Shown here in pieces: positions 22,226 to 39,047 of a DNA stretch of 64,000 nucleotides. Within the stretch, counting starts at the first letter, position 1. Every line of letters begins with the position of its first letter. The position numbers and the translations under genes are program-made. Below the pieces are notes generated by a model. The model saw only the letters and a list, made by a program, of their open reading frames with translations, did no database searches and had not been told where the DNA came from. The stretch is from positions 5,268,001-5,332,000 of the forward strand of contig NC_091115.1 of assembly GCF_024713975.1 (NCBI RefSeq), given 5' to 3'. Source of the DNA: Paralichthys olivaceus (Eukaryota; Chordata; Actinopteri; Pleuronectiformes; Paralichthyidae).

Positions 22226-22850
22226 CAAGCAACACTTAGTAATTTTCTGATCAACAGCGCCCCCTGCAGCCACATGTGGTGATTCCTTCTGCTGGGCTTC
22301 AAATTCAAGAGATTAATAGGTTTTTTCATAAAGTAAAAAAAAAACAAAAAAAACATAAATTTCTTGTTGAATGGTGGATAATACCCATGATCCCCAGCTT
22401 CCTGAACCAGAAGAGCTGCCACTGTAACAAATACAAGCTGTTTAGAATTCTTCATATTTTCAAAGTTTCCTCACTGAATATTGGAGAGAAACGCAGGTTT
22501 TTAATGACTCCGAGGTCTATTTAACTGATCTACAGTTCAGCATTACTCTTGAACTAGCTGGACCCAATTCTGACAAGCTGTAAATATGTCACCCAGGTGA
22601 ACATGCTAGTTTGGCGAGACAGCGCGGGGAGAGAGCGCCTCCGTCTTGGATGTTTGTGATGTCAAACATGATGCAATCGCGTCTCACAGGAGATCGTACC
22701 CACTCACCAAACTTACATAGAGCAAGAACGAATGCTCAGAGTGAGGAGAGGGAATAAAAGTTAACATTCTCCTTATTCCAAGTTTTTCAACCATCAAACT
22801 GATTCTGAAGCTGCTGTTTTAAAGTAAAAAAGTTGCACAGTGTTGCTTTA
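22226..22850. mobile_element. about 625-bp MITE-like element
   Basis: The ends are inverted: AAGCAACACT at 22227-22236, and its complement AGTGTTGCTT at 22839-22848. The interior contains the GCGCCCCCTGCAGCCACATG segment seen in abundant fish nonautonomous elements. It has no coding capacity. It lies in the scyl2 3' flank or 3' UTR. The superfamily is not determined. Confidence 0.6.
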
Positions 22851-23693
22851 ACAAAAGGACGTGAAGTGGTTTTAAACAAACACTGACCTGACAAAACTAA
22901 TCTTTCCCTTTTTTAGATATCTAATTAAGTGATGGGGAAAAAAAGAGCAGCCTGGACCATAAATCCAACCTGTGCTCTCGAAATGAAGGTGCTGCAGAGA
23001 AACAGTTGCCATGGAGACGGACTGCGTTTGGGTTGCTCTCGTCTCCGTCTCTTCAGAGGAGCTTACTGGCTGCAGATCAGTAACTGCAGTGCTACACTTG
23101 AAGCCATCTCCCACTGGGCTCATTTAGGTGTATGCGGTATACTTGTTTTTCAAGACAACAGTCTGATCAGTTTCGACATGCTGCGAATCCTAAAAAAGCC
23201 TGGAGACACGATAAAGGTACAGTAGCCTGAAAGTGAGCAGATGTGCGCCACCTTGGGGGTGATTCTAATTCTGCAGCTGTTTCGAGAGGAGAAAAACACT
23301 CATTCATGATATGCACACTAACACCTTCCTGAATAAATTGAGTTGGGATTCATCTCAACCCATTGCCATTTGGATTCCCAAGAATGTTGAGTACAAAACA
23401 GTAAGAAAACCCAAGCATTTAAAGAACACAGTATAGAAGAAGTAGTTCCCACCATAACCTTTTAGTCCTTCTGGTCAGGTAGATATTGAATTCAGGTGCA
23501 GGTTAATTCGCCAGCAGAATGTGAGCAAGATTCAGAATTTGAAACCAGGTCGAATTTAAAAATACAGACAGCAACATCCTTGAAGGGATTTCAAAGCTTC
23601 ACATTCAATCAGTCTGTTTCTGTGAGAATTCAAGGCTGTTCCGTCCATAGTTATTAAAATAAGATACTTCACCTGCCATCTTTTCACATATAT

Positions 23694-26600
23694 TCACCCG
23701 AATAAGTCTTTCAGGTCATTATTGACAGATGCACAATGTTTAACTCCACTTTGGTTCATATTAGGGGCAGCAGCAGATTGAGAAAAGTTCTGCGGGCTGA
23801 AAAAAGGGTTTGCCTGCATCCCAAACCCAGTGGGCACCCCTCCAGAACCTACTGGGACACCCTGCATCTGAGATTGAGCGTTCTGGGCTGAACCGAACTG
23901 ATTGAGCCAGGGTGTATTGGTTCCAGGTGCGACTATGGGACCCATTTGGTTGAGGCTGACTTTGGGTTTGCTGGGTGTAAAAAGACTGTCCAAGGCTGAC
24001 ATGTCGGGGGCTTTGTTTGTCTGCCCAATGGATGTATGATTCTGTGTGAGAGCGCCGAAGTTTGGGGTGCTGGTGGTGGTGGCCATGCCGCCATAGAGGC
24101 CAGGGCCCGTGGGACGAATGCCCATCCCCATGCCCCCTGTCTGGAAGCCCATAGGTGCATTGAAGCCATTAGAGACTGGGGTGCCCATGGAGCCAACCAT
24201 GGGGCTGGAGGAGGGAAAGGCAGACATGGTGTTGCCCTGCACTGGGGCTGGTCGTGCTGTGTTGGCCAAAGACAGGCTGTTTAGCGACGTCATGTTGTTG
24301 AGAAGGCTGCTGGTCAGATCCTTAGTCTGCAATGCAACATTAAATAAGGTGAGATTGATCTTCACAAATCAGCAGTGTTGGAGCTTGATGGTGTGTTTGA
24401 AGCGTGCTGTTTGTACCTGTGAGTTGGTGGTGGCGGCTGGTTTGATAGTCTGTGGTGCCAACGGCTGCTGGTTCCTCAGTTTGGCTGCTTGTTCCTGCTC
24501 CTTAGCCAATCGCTGTTTCTCCTCAAGAGTCAGAGACATCTAGAGGGGGTTCAAGGGGAAAGAGACTATGAAATAACAGGAAAGCAAAGGGGACATTTTG
24601 TATAAATGAGGTGTGGAATTATTTCCATACCCTATTAGGCTGTGAGGCTGCTGCAGCTGGTGCAGACCCATTCTCTTTTCCATTAACCCCTGTGCTGCCA
24701 AAGATAACATCAATCTGAAAGAAAACATTTGAATCATCGCATTACAGATATTCAAAAACATGAAATTTGCAAACGTCAGTCGGTATATTCATGTTCTCTG
24801 ATCTTTGAACATGTAATCGGCCTCTCACCTGGTTGCTGGAGCTTGGTGGACTCTTTGTCTCCTCTGATTGGTTCCCTGGGTTTGAAATGTTTAGACTCCT
24901 GTTGGAAGAGACAACAGAAATCAGAAAACCGAGGGAACTTGATGCTTTCAATTCGAGATCCAATTACCTTAGATGTCTTAGCAAATTTATCTAAACATTT
25001 TTTATGACTATTTGATTAATAATCAAAGTGAATTAATCAGTGTAGCGTGATATAAATGAATGCACACACACACCTCTGCTGCTCCTGCATGATGTGCAGC
25101 TGCTCCAACTTGGTCTTGTGTTCAGTCTCCATGCGACTCAGCATTTCGCGTATAACCGCCATAAACGAGTTAAACTGAGTGGATCAAATAAGATGCAACT
25201 TGCATAAAAATGAACTGTGCAGATGATACAAATTACAAATTAAGATAATATGATGCGTCTCTTTCAGATTTGCAGGTAAATGCCACGACTACATAGGCTT
25301 TAACTGGAAGAGCCCTTTTCACGATTTCTCCGGAGCGTGGTGGTGCAGCAGGCAGAGGCTGGACGAAATGTATTAATTCTTTTATGGGGATCACTTCAGA
25401 CACAGGCGTCGGCCAAAAGCTCTCTTGACATCTTTGTTGGTGTCTTCTATGTCTCTGGAACTGCTTTTTCATTTTTGAAGCTTTCACATGTTAAAAATAT
25501 CACCAAGGTGACGCTCGCTTGCTGTGAATCCTGCAGTGGATCTCCTGTTGTGTTCTCACATGGGCTCATTCGGATATTCTGCAGATTTTTAGCTGGAGAA
25601 ACTGCGCAGAAAGTCTGGAGGCTCTCACACGGATATTTGCAGTCACACATACAGCCTTTCCAGAGAAGGTCAAGTGGGTCTCTGGAGCTCAGTGCATGTG
25701 TGAAAGCAGCTTAAGAGTGTACTGGATTCTTTGAAAATTACATTTGAATTTAAAATGTTAATGCTGTATAGTACCTGATTCAGATTGAGGTTGTTGTCTA
25801 TACTAAGAGAGACGAGGTGGGGCAGGCTCTTGGTAGCGAGGTGCTCTTTTGGAATGCCCAGCTTCTTGTGGCTGAATGTGCATTTATAAATTCCTAAAAC
25901 CAGGAGAAAGTAATTTAAATAACCAATAATCAAGAAAAGGAAGAGGTTGCTCAATTCTTTCAAGCACATGAGTTGAAAGTGGAACGGGGAGAGTTCATGC
26001 TCTTTACCTAGGATGCCCATGAGCACTGCTGGTTCTCTGGAGGGAATCTGTTGTAAGAAGGGCAGGATCTCATCAATGACAAACCACTTGTCTAGATACT
26101 CCAAGATCTTCCCTAGACACACCAGAGAGTTCACTCGTACCTGTACAGTAACAAGGGAAAATACAAATTAAGACAAAGTTAAAATACATACAGTATATAT
26201 TGAGAGGAGGAAAATATCTAATCAAGACTCACAGCTAGTGAGGAGGTCTGCAGGCAGGCTGTTTTGATCCGAGGAATGAGGGAGTTCTTCATGGACGGGT
26301 AGTCAATCAGGTTGGCAAATGTGGGGATGATGTTCAGACACAGCTCCTGCTCGGGTGCAGATAAGACATGAAATATGACATTTTTATGATGCTTAGGACA
26401 GCATCTATCCTCACTGTTCTCTCAAGATTAACACTAAAAGAGACAAAGGGTATCAGCAGGTGACAAAAAAAGAATCACCTTTCTTGTTTGTGCTTTATTG
26501 AGTTAATACTGATTTCAATACTAAATTCCGGCCCTGTACCTGGATCTGTACAGACGGGGCTCCAAGAGCTCTGTAGACCATAGGCAACACGCTGTTCTTG

Positions 26601-29600
26601 ATTTCTTCTGGCGGTGTTTTGGTCAGCAGCAGGTCCATCTTCTGCAGGAAGATCAGCAGGATCTGCAAAGCACAGGGACAGTTAGGAACAGTCAAAAGCA
26701 AGAGGACACTGTCATACCTTCTACTCATAAGTATGGTGGTTAAGTGGACGTAGGTAGAGTCTGGGATTACAGTGGCTTTAATAGGGCTTTTTTAGTGCTA
26801 CAACATCGACAACACAACAAATACACTAGCTGATGTTACTGGAATATATTCACAACAGAGACCACTCACCATGTTACTAGCCTAAGGAGGCATGGAAAGA
26901 AAAATACAGAGAGACAAGTCTTGATGAAGTTATAGACTGAGCCCAAACAGAGAACGTTCTTCACTCACTCAATCTCACTTTCACAACCTCAAACAAACAA
27001 CTGCCAGAGACTGTTTACAGTGATTTTAAAACAGAAACAATATTAGAACATATAATCTCATAAAGCTTTATTTAAACTGTACAGTGTCTATAGCAACCAG
27101 TTGGGGTTTGTAGCCTCATGTAAGTGTTTTATGCCTTTGTACCTGAATAGGCTCTTGCTGTTTGAAAACAGGTGTGAGGTCAGGCAGGATGAGACGAATG
27201 TACTCCTCTTTTGTGCACTCCTCTGCGATCAGCAGCACATTGGGCAGCACGAAGGGAACCATGTCGGGGTTGATGAACTCAGAGGTCAATGATGGCAAGA
27301 TTCGATACACCACCACTCTCTGCAAAAGGTTAAAGAAGCAACGACTTCAGACTGAAATTCTGCGTTTTCATTGGAGGGCATTGGAAAGCCTTTCCACCCA
27401 ATATGCTATACATTTCCTTTTGGAAAATATAAAAGCATGTACCTTGGGCAGTTTGGGAAGGACTTTGGGGAGGCCTTTATAGAACTGAGACTTCTGTAGG
27501 TTGTCCCTTTGGAAAAGGGAGTCAAAATACTGAAGAGTGACAGCACCCACGTCGTCAAAAAATGGAATCTGAAAAGTTGACATCCAGAAAATGTGGAAAA
27601 AATAAGAAGCGTGTTCCAACACAAGTTTAAACAATATACTATGTGATTTGTGACTGTACATTATATTACAAACCTTGGTCAACTGGTCAGCATCAGGCCG
27701 GACATTGGGCGTGACACTGAGCAGCATTTTGACGTGCTCCCGCACCTCCTCTGGGATCTTGTTTAGCAGTGCTGGACTCATGCTGCTCAGCTACAATGAA
27801 AAAATGATTGAAAAGAACAGTAAAACACACATTAGCACAGTGTCTAGTTACGTTTTGTTTTCATTTTTGTGCTTACAGAGCGCAACTCTCATAATGTTGT
27901 GAAAATTGATGATCCGTTGTCACAGCTTCACACTCCGCACACGTCTACTTTACCTGGTCAAGCTGTCGGCTGAAGCTCTTGAAAATGTCATGCTTGTTGA
28001 CCTGGAAAACGGGCTTGCCCTCATTGAAGATGGCATGCATGACCACACCCAGTGAGTACATGTCGGAGGCAGAGTCACAGCTGACAGACAGGATGTACTC
28101 AGGGGCCAGGTACTCAGGGTTGGGGAGGCAGAGTGGAGGAAGGATGGGCTCCCACTCTTTACATGTGTACTTGGGCTGAAAGGGAAGAGAGGATATGAGA
28201 ACGTAAAGATGTTACAACACTATGAGACATGGATTTGGTGGAGCTTCTTGCAGGCAGTAAGCTTGGGTGTAGGCCCTCATACTAAGATACAGAAATCCTC
28301 AGCATACCTCAGCATCTGAGGGGTTTGTCGAGGAGATGCTGAAGTCAAAGCCCATGATTTTCCAGGCTCCACTCTTGTTGAGGATTATGTTCTCTGGACA
28401 CAAGTTGCCATGAACCATTTTCACCCCACTGTGGAGGAAGGACATACCTTCTGAGATCTGAAGAGACAGATACATTAAAATGTCAGGGTATGATAGATAA
28501 AGTACAAGCACATTGTTTGGTTCTACACTCACATGGATAAAGATCAGAGCCCAACAGAAATGATAAACCCACACCCATGTCACAACAAAGTAAGGACCCA
28601 TGGTGTAACATTATAATTATAGATTACATGTTAACCTCTGAGCACTCTCACCTGTAGCAAGCCATACTTGGTCTCTACATCATAGAGCTTGTACTCCTTG
28701 ATGTCGTTGGGCACAGGGCTCGGCAGGTTGTCCCAGTGGCCCAGCACATTGGACAGACTTGCAAACACCGGCTCTGTACAGAACGCCAGGCAGTCCCTGA
28801 TGGCCACACACAAGAAATAACATCACTTTGAAGGTTGATGTATTGAACATGTAGAAAAAATTAACAAAACAGCCAAAGGCAAGAACCGTGAAGGGCTGAC
28901 GCGAAACTTAAAGAAAGACAGTGGCAGAAAAAGCAAGCACAGGAATATATCTACCTTATTTTGTTGTCAGGGGATAAACATTATAAAGGAACTAGTCTAT
29001 TGACTGTTTAGGTCATGACAAGCATCTGTTCACACACTAAATCACACAGAAGCAGACAAATGTGGTCGCTCCAATTTTTGTTTGTCATAAATGTCAAGGC
29101 CCTCTTTGACTTGTGACTCATTCAGTTCATCCTTGATACATGTGTTTGTGTGAGTGTGTTATTCACCGTGACTCCTCCAGAGGATGCTGCACAGTCAGGA
29201 GACGGGGATGACGCAGCCTGGTCAGCTGTTGCACTCCTCTTTTCAGTGAATCAACGATTTGGTCCTTCTCAAATTTCTGATACTTATCAACCACCTTCTT
29301 ATCGAACACAAACACTGCCACTTCCTTTATGGTCAAAGACAAACAATAAGGAGAAGAAACAAGTACCACAGTTATTTCTGGTATGGAAAGTTGTTGTTTG
29401 AAAAATAACTTGTCTCCTACACATGTGAGCACTTGCATCATTGTAACTGCGAAACAGCTTTTAGCAAAGAAAACCGGCTCGGCCCAGCCTGTAATTGAAT
29501 AACTGTATTACGTTCTACACTGGTACCCGAGGCAAATGCTGGTAGTTTCCTCCAAAACAGGGTCATGTGATAGGAACCTGACAAATCAGGGAAGGTTGCG

Positions 29601-30016
29601 TCATGACGGAAAATGACTCAATCAGCAAACAGCTGGGAGTATCTACATCATGGTTTCCAAACATCTCAATTTCGGCCGTTTTTACTAAAATGCAGCTATA
29701 GAGTTTTCAAATTAAAACAGGGCCAGCAGCATTTCTAGACTTCTCTGTTTGAGCGGCTCTGAAATATATGGGCCCCAGCGTATCAATAGCAGGATTGAGT
29801 TGGAGTTGATCTGATCAAGGTGCAGATATTAACACTCACCTGTTTGGTGGACTTCTTGGTGCCATTGTAGATTCTCCAGCACATTCCAGGCCCACCGCTG
29901 GCAATATGTCGTCCAACCTCAAACTCTCGTGTCACCGGGTTGCCCATGACAGCGCTGGTGACATCTGCTGTTACCTTAGTAACAGTGCTTTTAAGCTTGT
30001 TAAGCATAGATTCCAT
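23694..30016 (-). CDS. scyl2: SCY1-like pseudokinase 2 (CVAK104)
   Basis: SCYL2 is a pseudokinase with HEAT-like repeats that binds clathrin and AP2 in endosome/trans-Golgi trafficking. Coding exons, 5' to 3': 29840-30016, 29167-29324, 28652-28796, 28308-28457, 27954-28175, 27674-27790, 27443-27568, 27143-27319, 26870-26881, 26540-26662, 26233-26346, 26008-26140, 25775-25893, 25074-25174, 24829-24898, 24631-24714, 24417-24539, 23694-24326. All phases agree, giving about 927 residues (human 929). The start MESMLNKLKSTVTKVTADVT matches human. The pseudokinase domain (about 30-340) has EVAVFVFDKK in place of a VAVK lysine, HGN for HRD and GFDF for DFG, so catalysis is unlikely. The C-terminus is Met/Gly/Asn-rich with NPFF and ends DLKDLFG. 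An acceptor at 30036 implies an upstream untranslated exon. Confidence 0.95.
25280..25720 (+). repeat. dispersed repeat in a scyl2 intron
   Basis: The segment around 25540-25660 (GCAGAAAGTCTGGAGGCTCT and flanks) matches, in reverse orientation, 45895-46050 downstream of the trihelix gene. Two separate copies show it is an interspersed element. Family and true ends are unknown. Confidence 0.45.
26870..26881 (-). other. scyl2: 12-nt in-frame microexon of scyl2
   Basis: On the minus strand, a pyrimidine-rich tract and TGCCTCCTTAG precede GCTAGTAACATG, which is followed by GTGAGTGG, a consensus donor. The neighbouring exons end and start in phase 0, so the exon adds Ala-Ser-Asn-Met between EPIQ and ILLIF without a frame change. 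A TGC close to the acceptor is typical of neural microexons activated by SRRM4 (known biology). Alternative use is inferred. Confidence 0.75.
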
Positions 30017-30519
30017 GTTGAGGCCTGACCTGGCAGCTGAGGAGAGAGGGAGAGAAAAATACAGTTTTTATCGAAAGAGTTGTAAACCAGTTTTTGCAGT
30101 CACTGACAGAGGCAGCTATAGCTGAACTCTTTTTAATAGCCTAACATAAGCAAAACAATCCATTCGACATGCAATCCAAGGAACCTGCTTTAAAATTTGC
30201 GCATCAAAGCTCCAGTCAGCATCCAGCTTGAGCTGAGGAGAATATGCACCATAATAGGACAATCTGTCCCCCGAAAAAATGATTCAGAGCAAACTCATGC
30301 ACACCACAGTGAAGTATCTCTTTCAAAATCTTACAGGGCTACTTGATAAAATTTTAGGGAACAGGAAGTCACACAAAAGAACATGACAGACAGAAACATG
30401 GCCAAATAATGGCAACAGCTTATTCATACACTCTTTTACCTATGCACAATATGTTTGGTTCTGGTTTTAAGTTTTGTCTTTCTCAATTAAATTTTGTATT
30501 TTCTTTATACAGAATACTT

Positions 30520-30960
30520 CCCCTAGCATGCTGATGGGGAAAAAAATAGTCCAGTACAGTTCTGGACTTGCACCAAAGTACATTTCGGATCTTTTAACGC
30601 CATATCTGCCCGGTCGTAACCCAAGACCCTACTCGCCTCGCCACATTCCCAGCTGAGGACCAGAGGTCCTCAACAAGCAGATCCTTCTGGCAAACTCCCT
30701 CTCCTCTTTTAAAGACACATTTTTATAGGTGCACTTTCTCCTAGTTCTGATCTTATTTTCTATTTTAATCATTTTCTAATGTTTTGTTTCATCTCATTTT
30801 ATTCTTTACACATCAGTAACACTTATGCATTATTGATATTTGTTTCTTATTGTTTGCATTTTGTCATTCTTAACTTGTGAAGCACCTCGTAACTGCGTTT
30901 TGAAAGCTGCTACGTAAATTAAGTGTATTACTATTATTTAGAGAAAGTAAGAAAGTGAAT
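30520..30960 (+). mobile_element. LINE 3'-end fragment in scyl2 first intron
   Basis: The plus frame reads LAPKYISDLLTPYLPGRNPR, a block found near the C-terminus of fish LINE polyproteins. It is followed by a 3' UTR ending GAAAGCTGCTACGTAAATTA and TATTACTATTATT, the usual type of tail. It is truncated at the 5' side and has only a short open frame. Confidence 0.65.
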
Positions 30961-31269
30961 GTGAGCGAATGTAAAAACATTCAATGCTATGTACAGTAGA
31001 GGATGCAGGTGTGAAGTGTATGCAAAGTAAATTCAGAGTTAATGCAGTTTCAAGTTTTTTAATAAATCATTGTATCGTTGTCTTACAATTGACTAAACAT
31101 TAACAAACCAACTAATACAGTTAGTCATCTCACCACACAGCCTACCTTAGCCTAGCACAGTGGCTAAAACGTTAGCCGCCAGGATAGCAGGCAGAGTATC
31201 GGTGCCAGGACTGTGTTGTGTTTTGACAGGTCACTTAAACCACATCTCAGCTTGGTGCAGGCGCGTTTT

Positions 31270-31800
31270 TAAACTTGTATTGTGTCGCTACGACAGACTG
31301 TCACGTCCGGTTGACAAGAAAAAACCTCGACGTTAGCCACGTTAGCCACGTTAGCCGTCCTGTTGAGCCCGTATACGCACACATCAAAAGACAGAACTGT
31401 CGCAGCGCTGTGACACCGTGGTTCAGGGGCAATCTCTCCAAACCCCCATCTCTCCCGTGCGGCCCAGGAAGCTGACATCGCCGTGGTTAACAGCTAAAGG
31501 CTTTTTCACACGAGTAGATCACGGTGGTCACGTAGCCAAGCTAACTAGCCCACAACGCGCAAGTAAGACAGTTGCGTTATTGTCATCAACAACAATATCC
31601 CGACCCCCCACCCCCTCCGGCCACTTGCCTTCGTATGAAAATGTCTCTCGGGTTGTTTTCTTGAAACCTGTGGCCTCTCGGCAGTAGCGCTGTCAGTACA
31701 GACAGATAACCACAGACCCCATGTCTTCCAGCCGCATACGACAGGACTTAGCTTAGCGCGCTGAGGAGCTAACAACCAGACTTCCGGGTTTGTTTGTTTT
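31270..31800 (-). promoter_or_regulatory. scyl2: CpG-rich probable scyl2 promoter and first exon
   Basis: CG dinucleotides are much denser here than in the flanks, and the region precedes the scyl2 start exon by about 1.3-1.8 kb. On the minus strand CGAAG followed by GCAAGTGG at about 31628 fits a GC-AG donor consensus and could end the untranslated exon 1. No GT donor as convincing was found, so the exact first exon is unsettled. TTAGCCACG repeats at 31333-31355 are a local direct repeat. Confidence 0.5.
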
Positions 31801-33240
31801 TTTTGATGGCGTCAGGTGCATCGACGTCATCTGACTTTTATTTTCCAGTGCGCGTCAATAAAGTGCCAAATTCTTCATGTGTAATATCAATTATTTACGA
31901 TTGTTACTCTTTCACTTGTATTATAAGGATGTGTATTTATATCTTCATGTCATATCATTACAATGGAGTCATCAACTATCGATGTCAGATTTAACCATAG
32001 ACTGTATATAAAGAGGATTTAACTCATTTTACTGTTTGTAATTTCCTTTTTTAATATCTCATATCTATATCTAAAAATATTTATTTTGCCCGGTGGTGGC
32101 CAAACTTTAGCATCGGCTACAGTTGTGTATTGCCCAAGCCTGTTAAAGCCTCATATTTATACTTCTATGAGGTAATTCGTGACCCTATAGCTACATACTG
32201 TGCACCATCATTATAATATAATAATAATTTTTATATGTTTCAAAAAAGTGCTTCACAAAAAGAAAAATTGGAGATTAAAAGGACTGCTGTCAAATCAAAA
32301 GTCAGTTCAATTAGACATTCATAGAAGCTCTGTGGTAGAAAATATTTTAGGAAGAGATTTAAAAAATCTCAATAAGTCAACTGTTCCAGTTTCAGGGCTC
32401 TAACGCCGAAAGCCTGGGCGCCCTTAGTCAGCAGCTGAGATCTGGGAATAACCAGCAGACATATAGATTTTAAAGTACAGGTGTGAAGTGTGACCAAACC
32501 ATTTGCAGTGGAAACAGAATCTGAGAAGGAGGATATTGATTCACTAAATAATTGAATGGAAACATTTTTATTTGAGATTAATTACACATTTTATTCAAAC
32601 AGAAAATAAAGCATGTTTCAGCATTTTAAAGTGCATTCTAACATGATTTTAGTGTTGGCACACAGAACAAAAGATGCTGACTGAAGATTTGAGAGCAACT
32701 TTTGTTTTTATGAACAAGACTTCATCAAAACAAATCCAACCGAGTTACTGTCACTAAAATCCCCATTCAAATATTATACTGCATATTAACCTGAGCTACT
32801 GTTAGCTTGACACTCACACATTTCATATTCATTTTCACAGAAAGGAAACATTGTGCTTCACCTCTAACAAAAACAATTTACATCCTGTGTTAAACTTCAG
32901 CTAGATTAGTGTTTTTTCCAAATGCACAATAGCATGCTTCAGTAAAACTTCAAAACCAAAACAAAATGGCTGCTTTATGATATTCTTCACTTGATATGTA
33001 TGAATATTACTTCCTGATCAAAGTGCACAATCGCTTTTCCTAACTTGCACAATGAAGTTAGGACATTAGCTGTTTCCCAGCCGGCTAAATGGCTGATAAA
33101 ACTTATTCCAGTGATCCCTTTTGTTATGTTTCATAACTTAATTATATTTCATGGTCATTTCAGAAGAATCCACGGTGCTTATGACAAATTCGCTCTTTAA
33201 AAATCTTGAATTTCTACAACCTAAAATTAGTATTACTGAT
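31801..33240. other. intergenic / probable depdc4 3' UTR
   Basis: No coding region is supported. Minus-strand AATAAA motifs near 32565-32595 could terminate depdc4 transcripts, giving a 3' UTR of about 1.2 kb. The 33241-33445 repeat would then lie within it. Confidence 0.4.
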
Positions 33241-33445
33241 GTACTCAACTAGTCCCCATGTCTGCACGTTGTTGGACTGGGGGAGGAAGCTGGAATACCC
33301 ACAGAAATCCCACACAGTCATGGGGAAAACATGCAAACTCCTCACAGAAAGGTGCCTGGCAAAGCTTGGATTCAAACCGGGAACCTTCTTGCTGTGTGAG
33401 GCAAAAGTGCTAACCCCCAGACCCTTGTGTCTCCACTACAGTTTC
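33241..33445 (-). repeat. abundant vertebrate/fish dispersed repeat fragment
   Basis: On the minus strand it reads GGTTAGCACTTTTGCCTCAC, AGCAAGAAGGTTCCCGG, GAGGAGTTTGCATGTTTTCC and GCTTCCTCCC in order. This is the diagnostic series of a repeat widespread in fish genomes. The open frame on the plus strand here is incidental. Confidence 0.7.
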
Positions 33446-33775
33446 TGTATTGCTCAAAAAACCAAAACACCCATTGTGAGACTTGAAGCGTAGCTGCAAA
33501 TAAAGCCTCAACTATTGCCGCTCACTGTGATTTAAAGGAAATTAGGGAGGCTGCAGCCACACATCTATGTTGCGGAAACATTTACATAAGGCATCAATCA
33601 ATCTATACACACTAGATTTAAAAGTATGGCAGTTTTTAAAGCATCCAGTATTATAAGGCCAGCATGTTTTAACAGACCTAGCTACAATTGTATCATTCCT
33701 CCGTGTAAGAGCTGTACCATCGCACACTGGCTTTGTCAAGTGCACCTTGACAATCAAACCCTCCAGCTTTACGTT

Positions 33776-37646
<3,871 letters not shown>

Positions 37647-37760
37647 GAGCTCTGCGCGTGACGTCGGCACGCTCCTGCGCTGCTTCTTCTTCTTCTTCTT
37701 CTTCCTCTGAGCGCGCACCGCCGCCCCCCACAGGCAGCACCACGCATTACACCACACTCT

Positions 37761-39047
37761 GCTTCACCTTGTCAGCTCAGGACTTTGAGATTGTTCAGAC
37801 GGAGAATGCAAAGAAACAGAAAAAACTATTGCATTAATAAATAAAGTTAGCCTCGTTAGAAATAACAACCTATCTTGTTAATTCTGAATTCTCAAGTATA
37901 TGCAGGGACACACAATAGAGATTGTTTTCTTGATCTAAAGTAACTCTTCAAGTGTGTGCTGCCACACATACATTAGCATAATAATTGCCAGTTATTTTCA
38001 TATATCTACAGCATAATCACTCACCTGTAGATGAATTTATATAGAGACATATAAAGACATTTTTACCAGAGAATCTATTTAAAGATACAAAGATTCAGAT
38101 ACTTCCTGAATATTCCATGTAGATCAGCAACCCCTGATACTTTCTTAATGTTCGGTGATCGTCATAAAATCAATCACAATATTTTTACAGTCACCACATG
38201 TTGTAAATGCTGAATGTGTTGGGTTCTGTCTCTGTGTACAGGTCACACACTGCAGCTCTGCTCTGTACAGCCGGGGTTCAGTCTGTGGATGAGTCATGAG
38301 GTGCAGGATTGCTCACAGTCTTTTGGTAAATATCAGAATCACACAATTAAAGAAAAAACAGCAAAATAAACAGGATATTTAGTTTAATTCATAATGCTAT
38401 ATTTTATTCAGCAGCATATATAAGAGCAAAGACTGGATTTATAGTACTGATCAAAATTAATTTACTGTAAAGAAATTTGAACAATTATAACATCATATAG
38501 ATTTGATTGCATAGCATGGATTGTGTAAACCTGTGATATGATTTTAAAAGTCATTAAAAACACCTGAAAAGGTACAAACAAAATGGTCTTCAATTGATTT
38601 GCATTACATTTGAAAAAGAGTCAGTCACTTCTGTTACAAGAGAAGCCGTGTGTGATGTGCTGCAACATATAATATTAACTTGTGGGGTGATTGTCGCACC
38701 GCTTATTTTCTTTTTCAGATTTATCAACATACAATACTTGCATTACTTTGTTATGGCAGTGTGCTGGTAGTAATGCTGCAATGTGAATGTGATAAATCAA
38801 AGAAAACAAATCGTTCATAAGAAAGAAAAAGTTCGTAAGATAAGGCAAATTGGCAGTTAACGTTTCCTTAACGTTTTTCAGAAAAATGTAATCTGATCCT
38901 GAATTTCATTCTAAACACAATAGTAAATCAACCATTATAATACCAATATACTCCAGATAATATTCTATTGAAAGTCAGTGACAAAAAACGGTCTCCACAT
39001 TCATTTCTTCCAGACTGTCCTCTGGAGGTCACACTCCTCTTCGATGC
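37761..39047. other. intergenic between depdc4 and the CCCH/WWE gene
   Basis: No gene is supported. The right part is probably the 3' UTR of the CCCH/WWE gene. Confidence 0.4.

Noticed and set aside
23933-24543. Additional frames of 82-144 codons over the last scyl2 exons
   Set aside because: They are out-of-frame or antisense readings of exons whose SCYL2 frame is certain.
33206-33493. 95-codon plus-strand frame downstream of depdc4
   Set aside because: It is antisense to a widespread dispersed repeat (GTTTGCATGTTTTCC type) and has no independent support.
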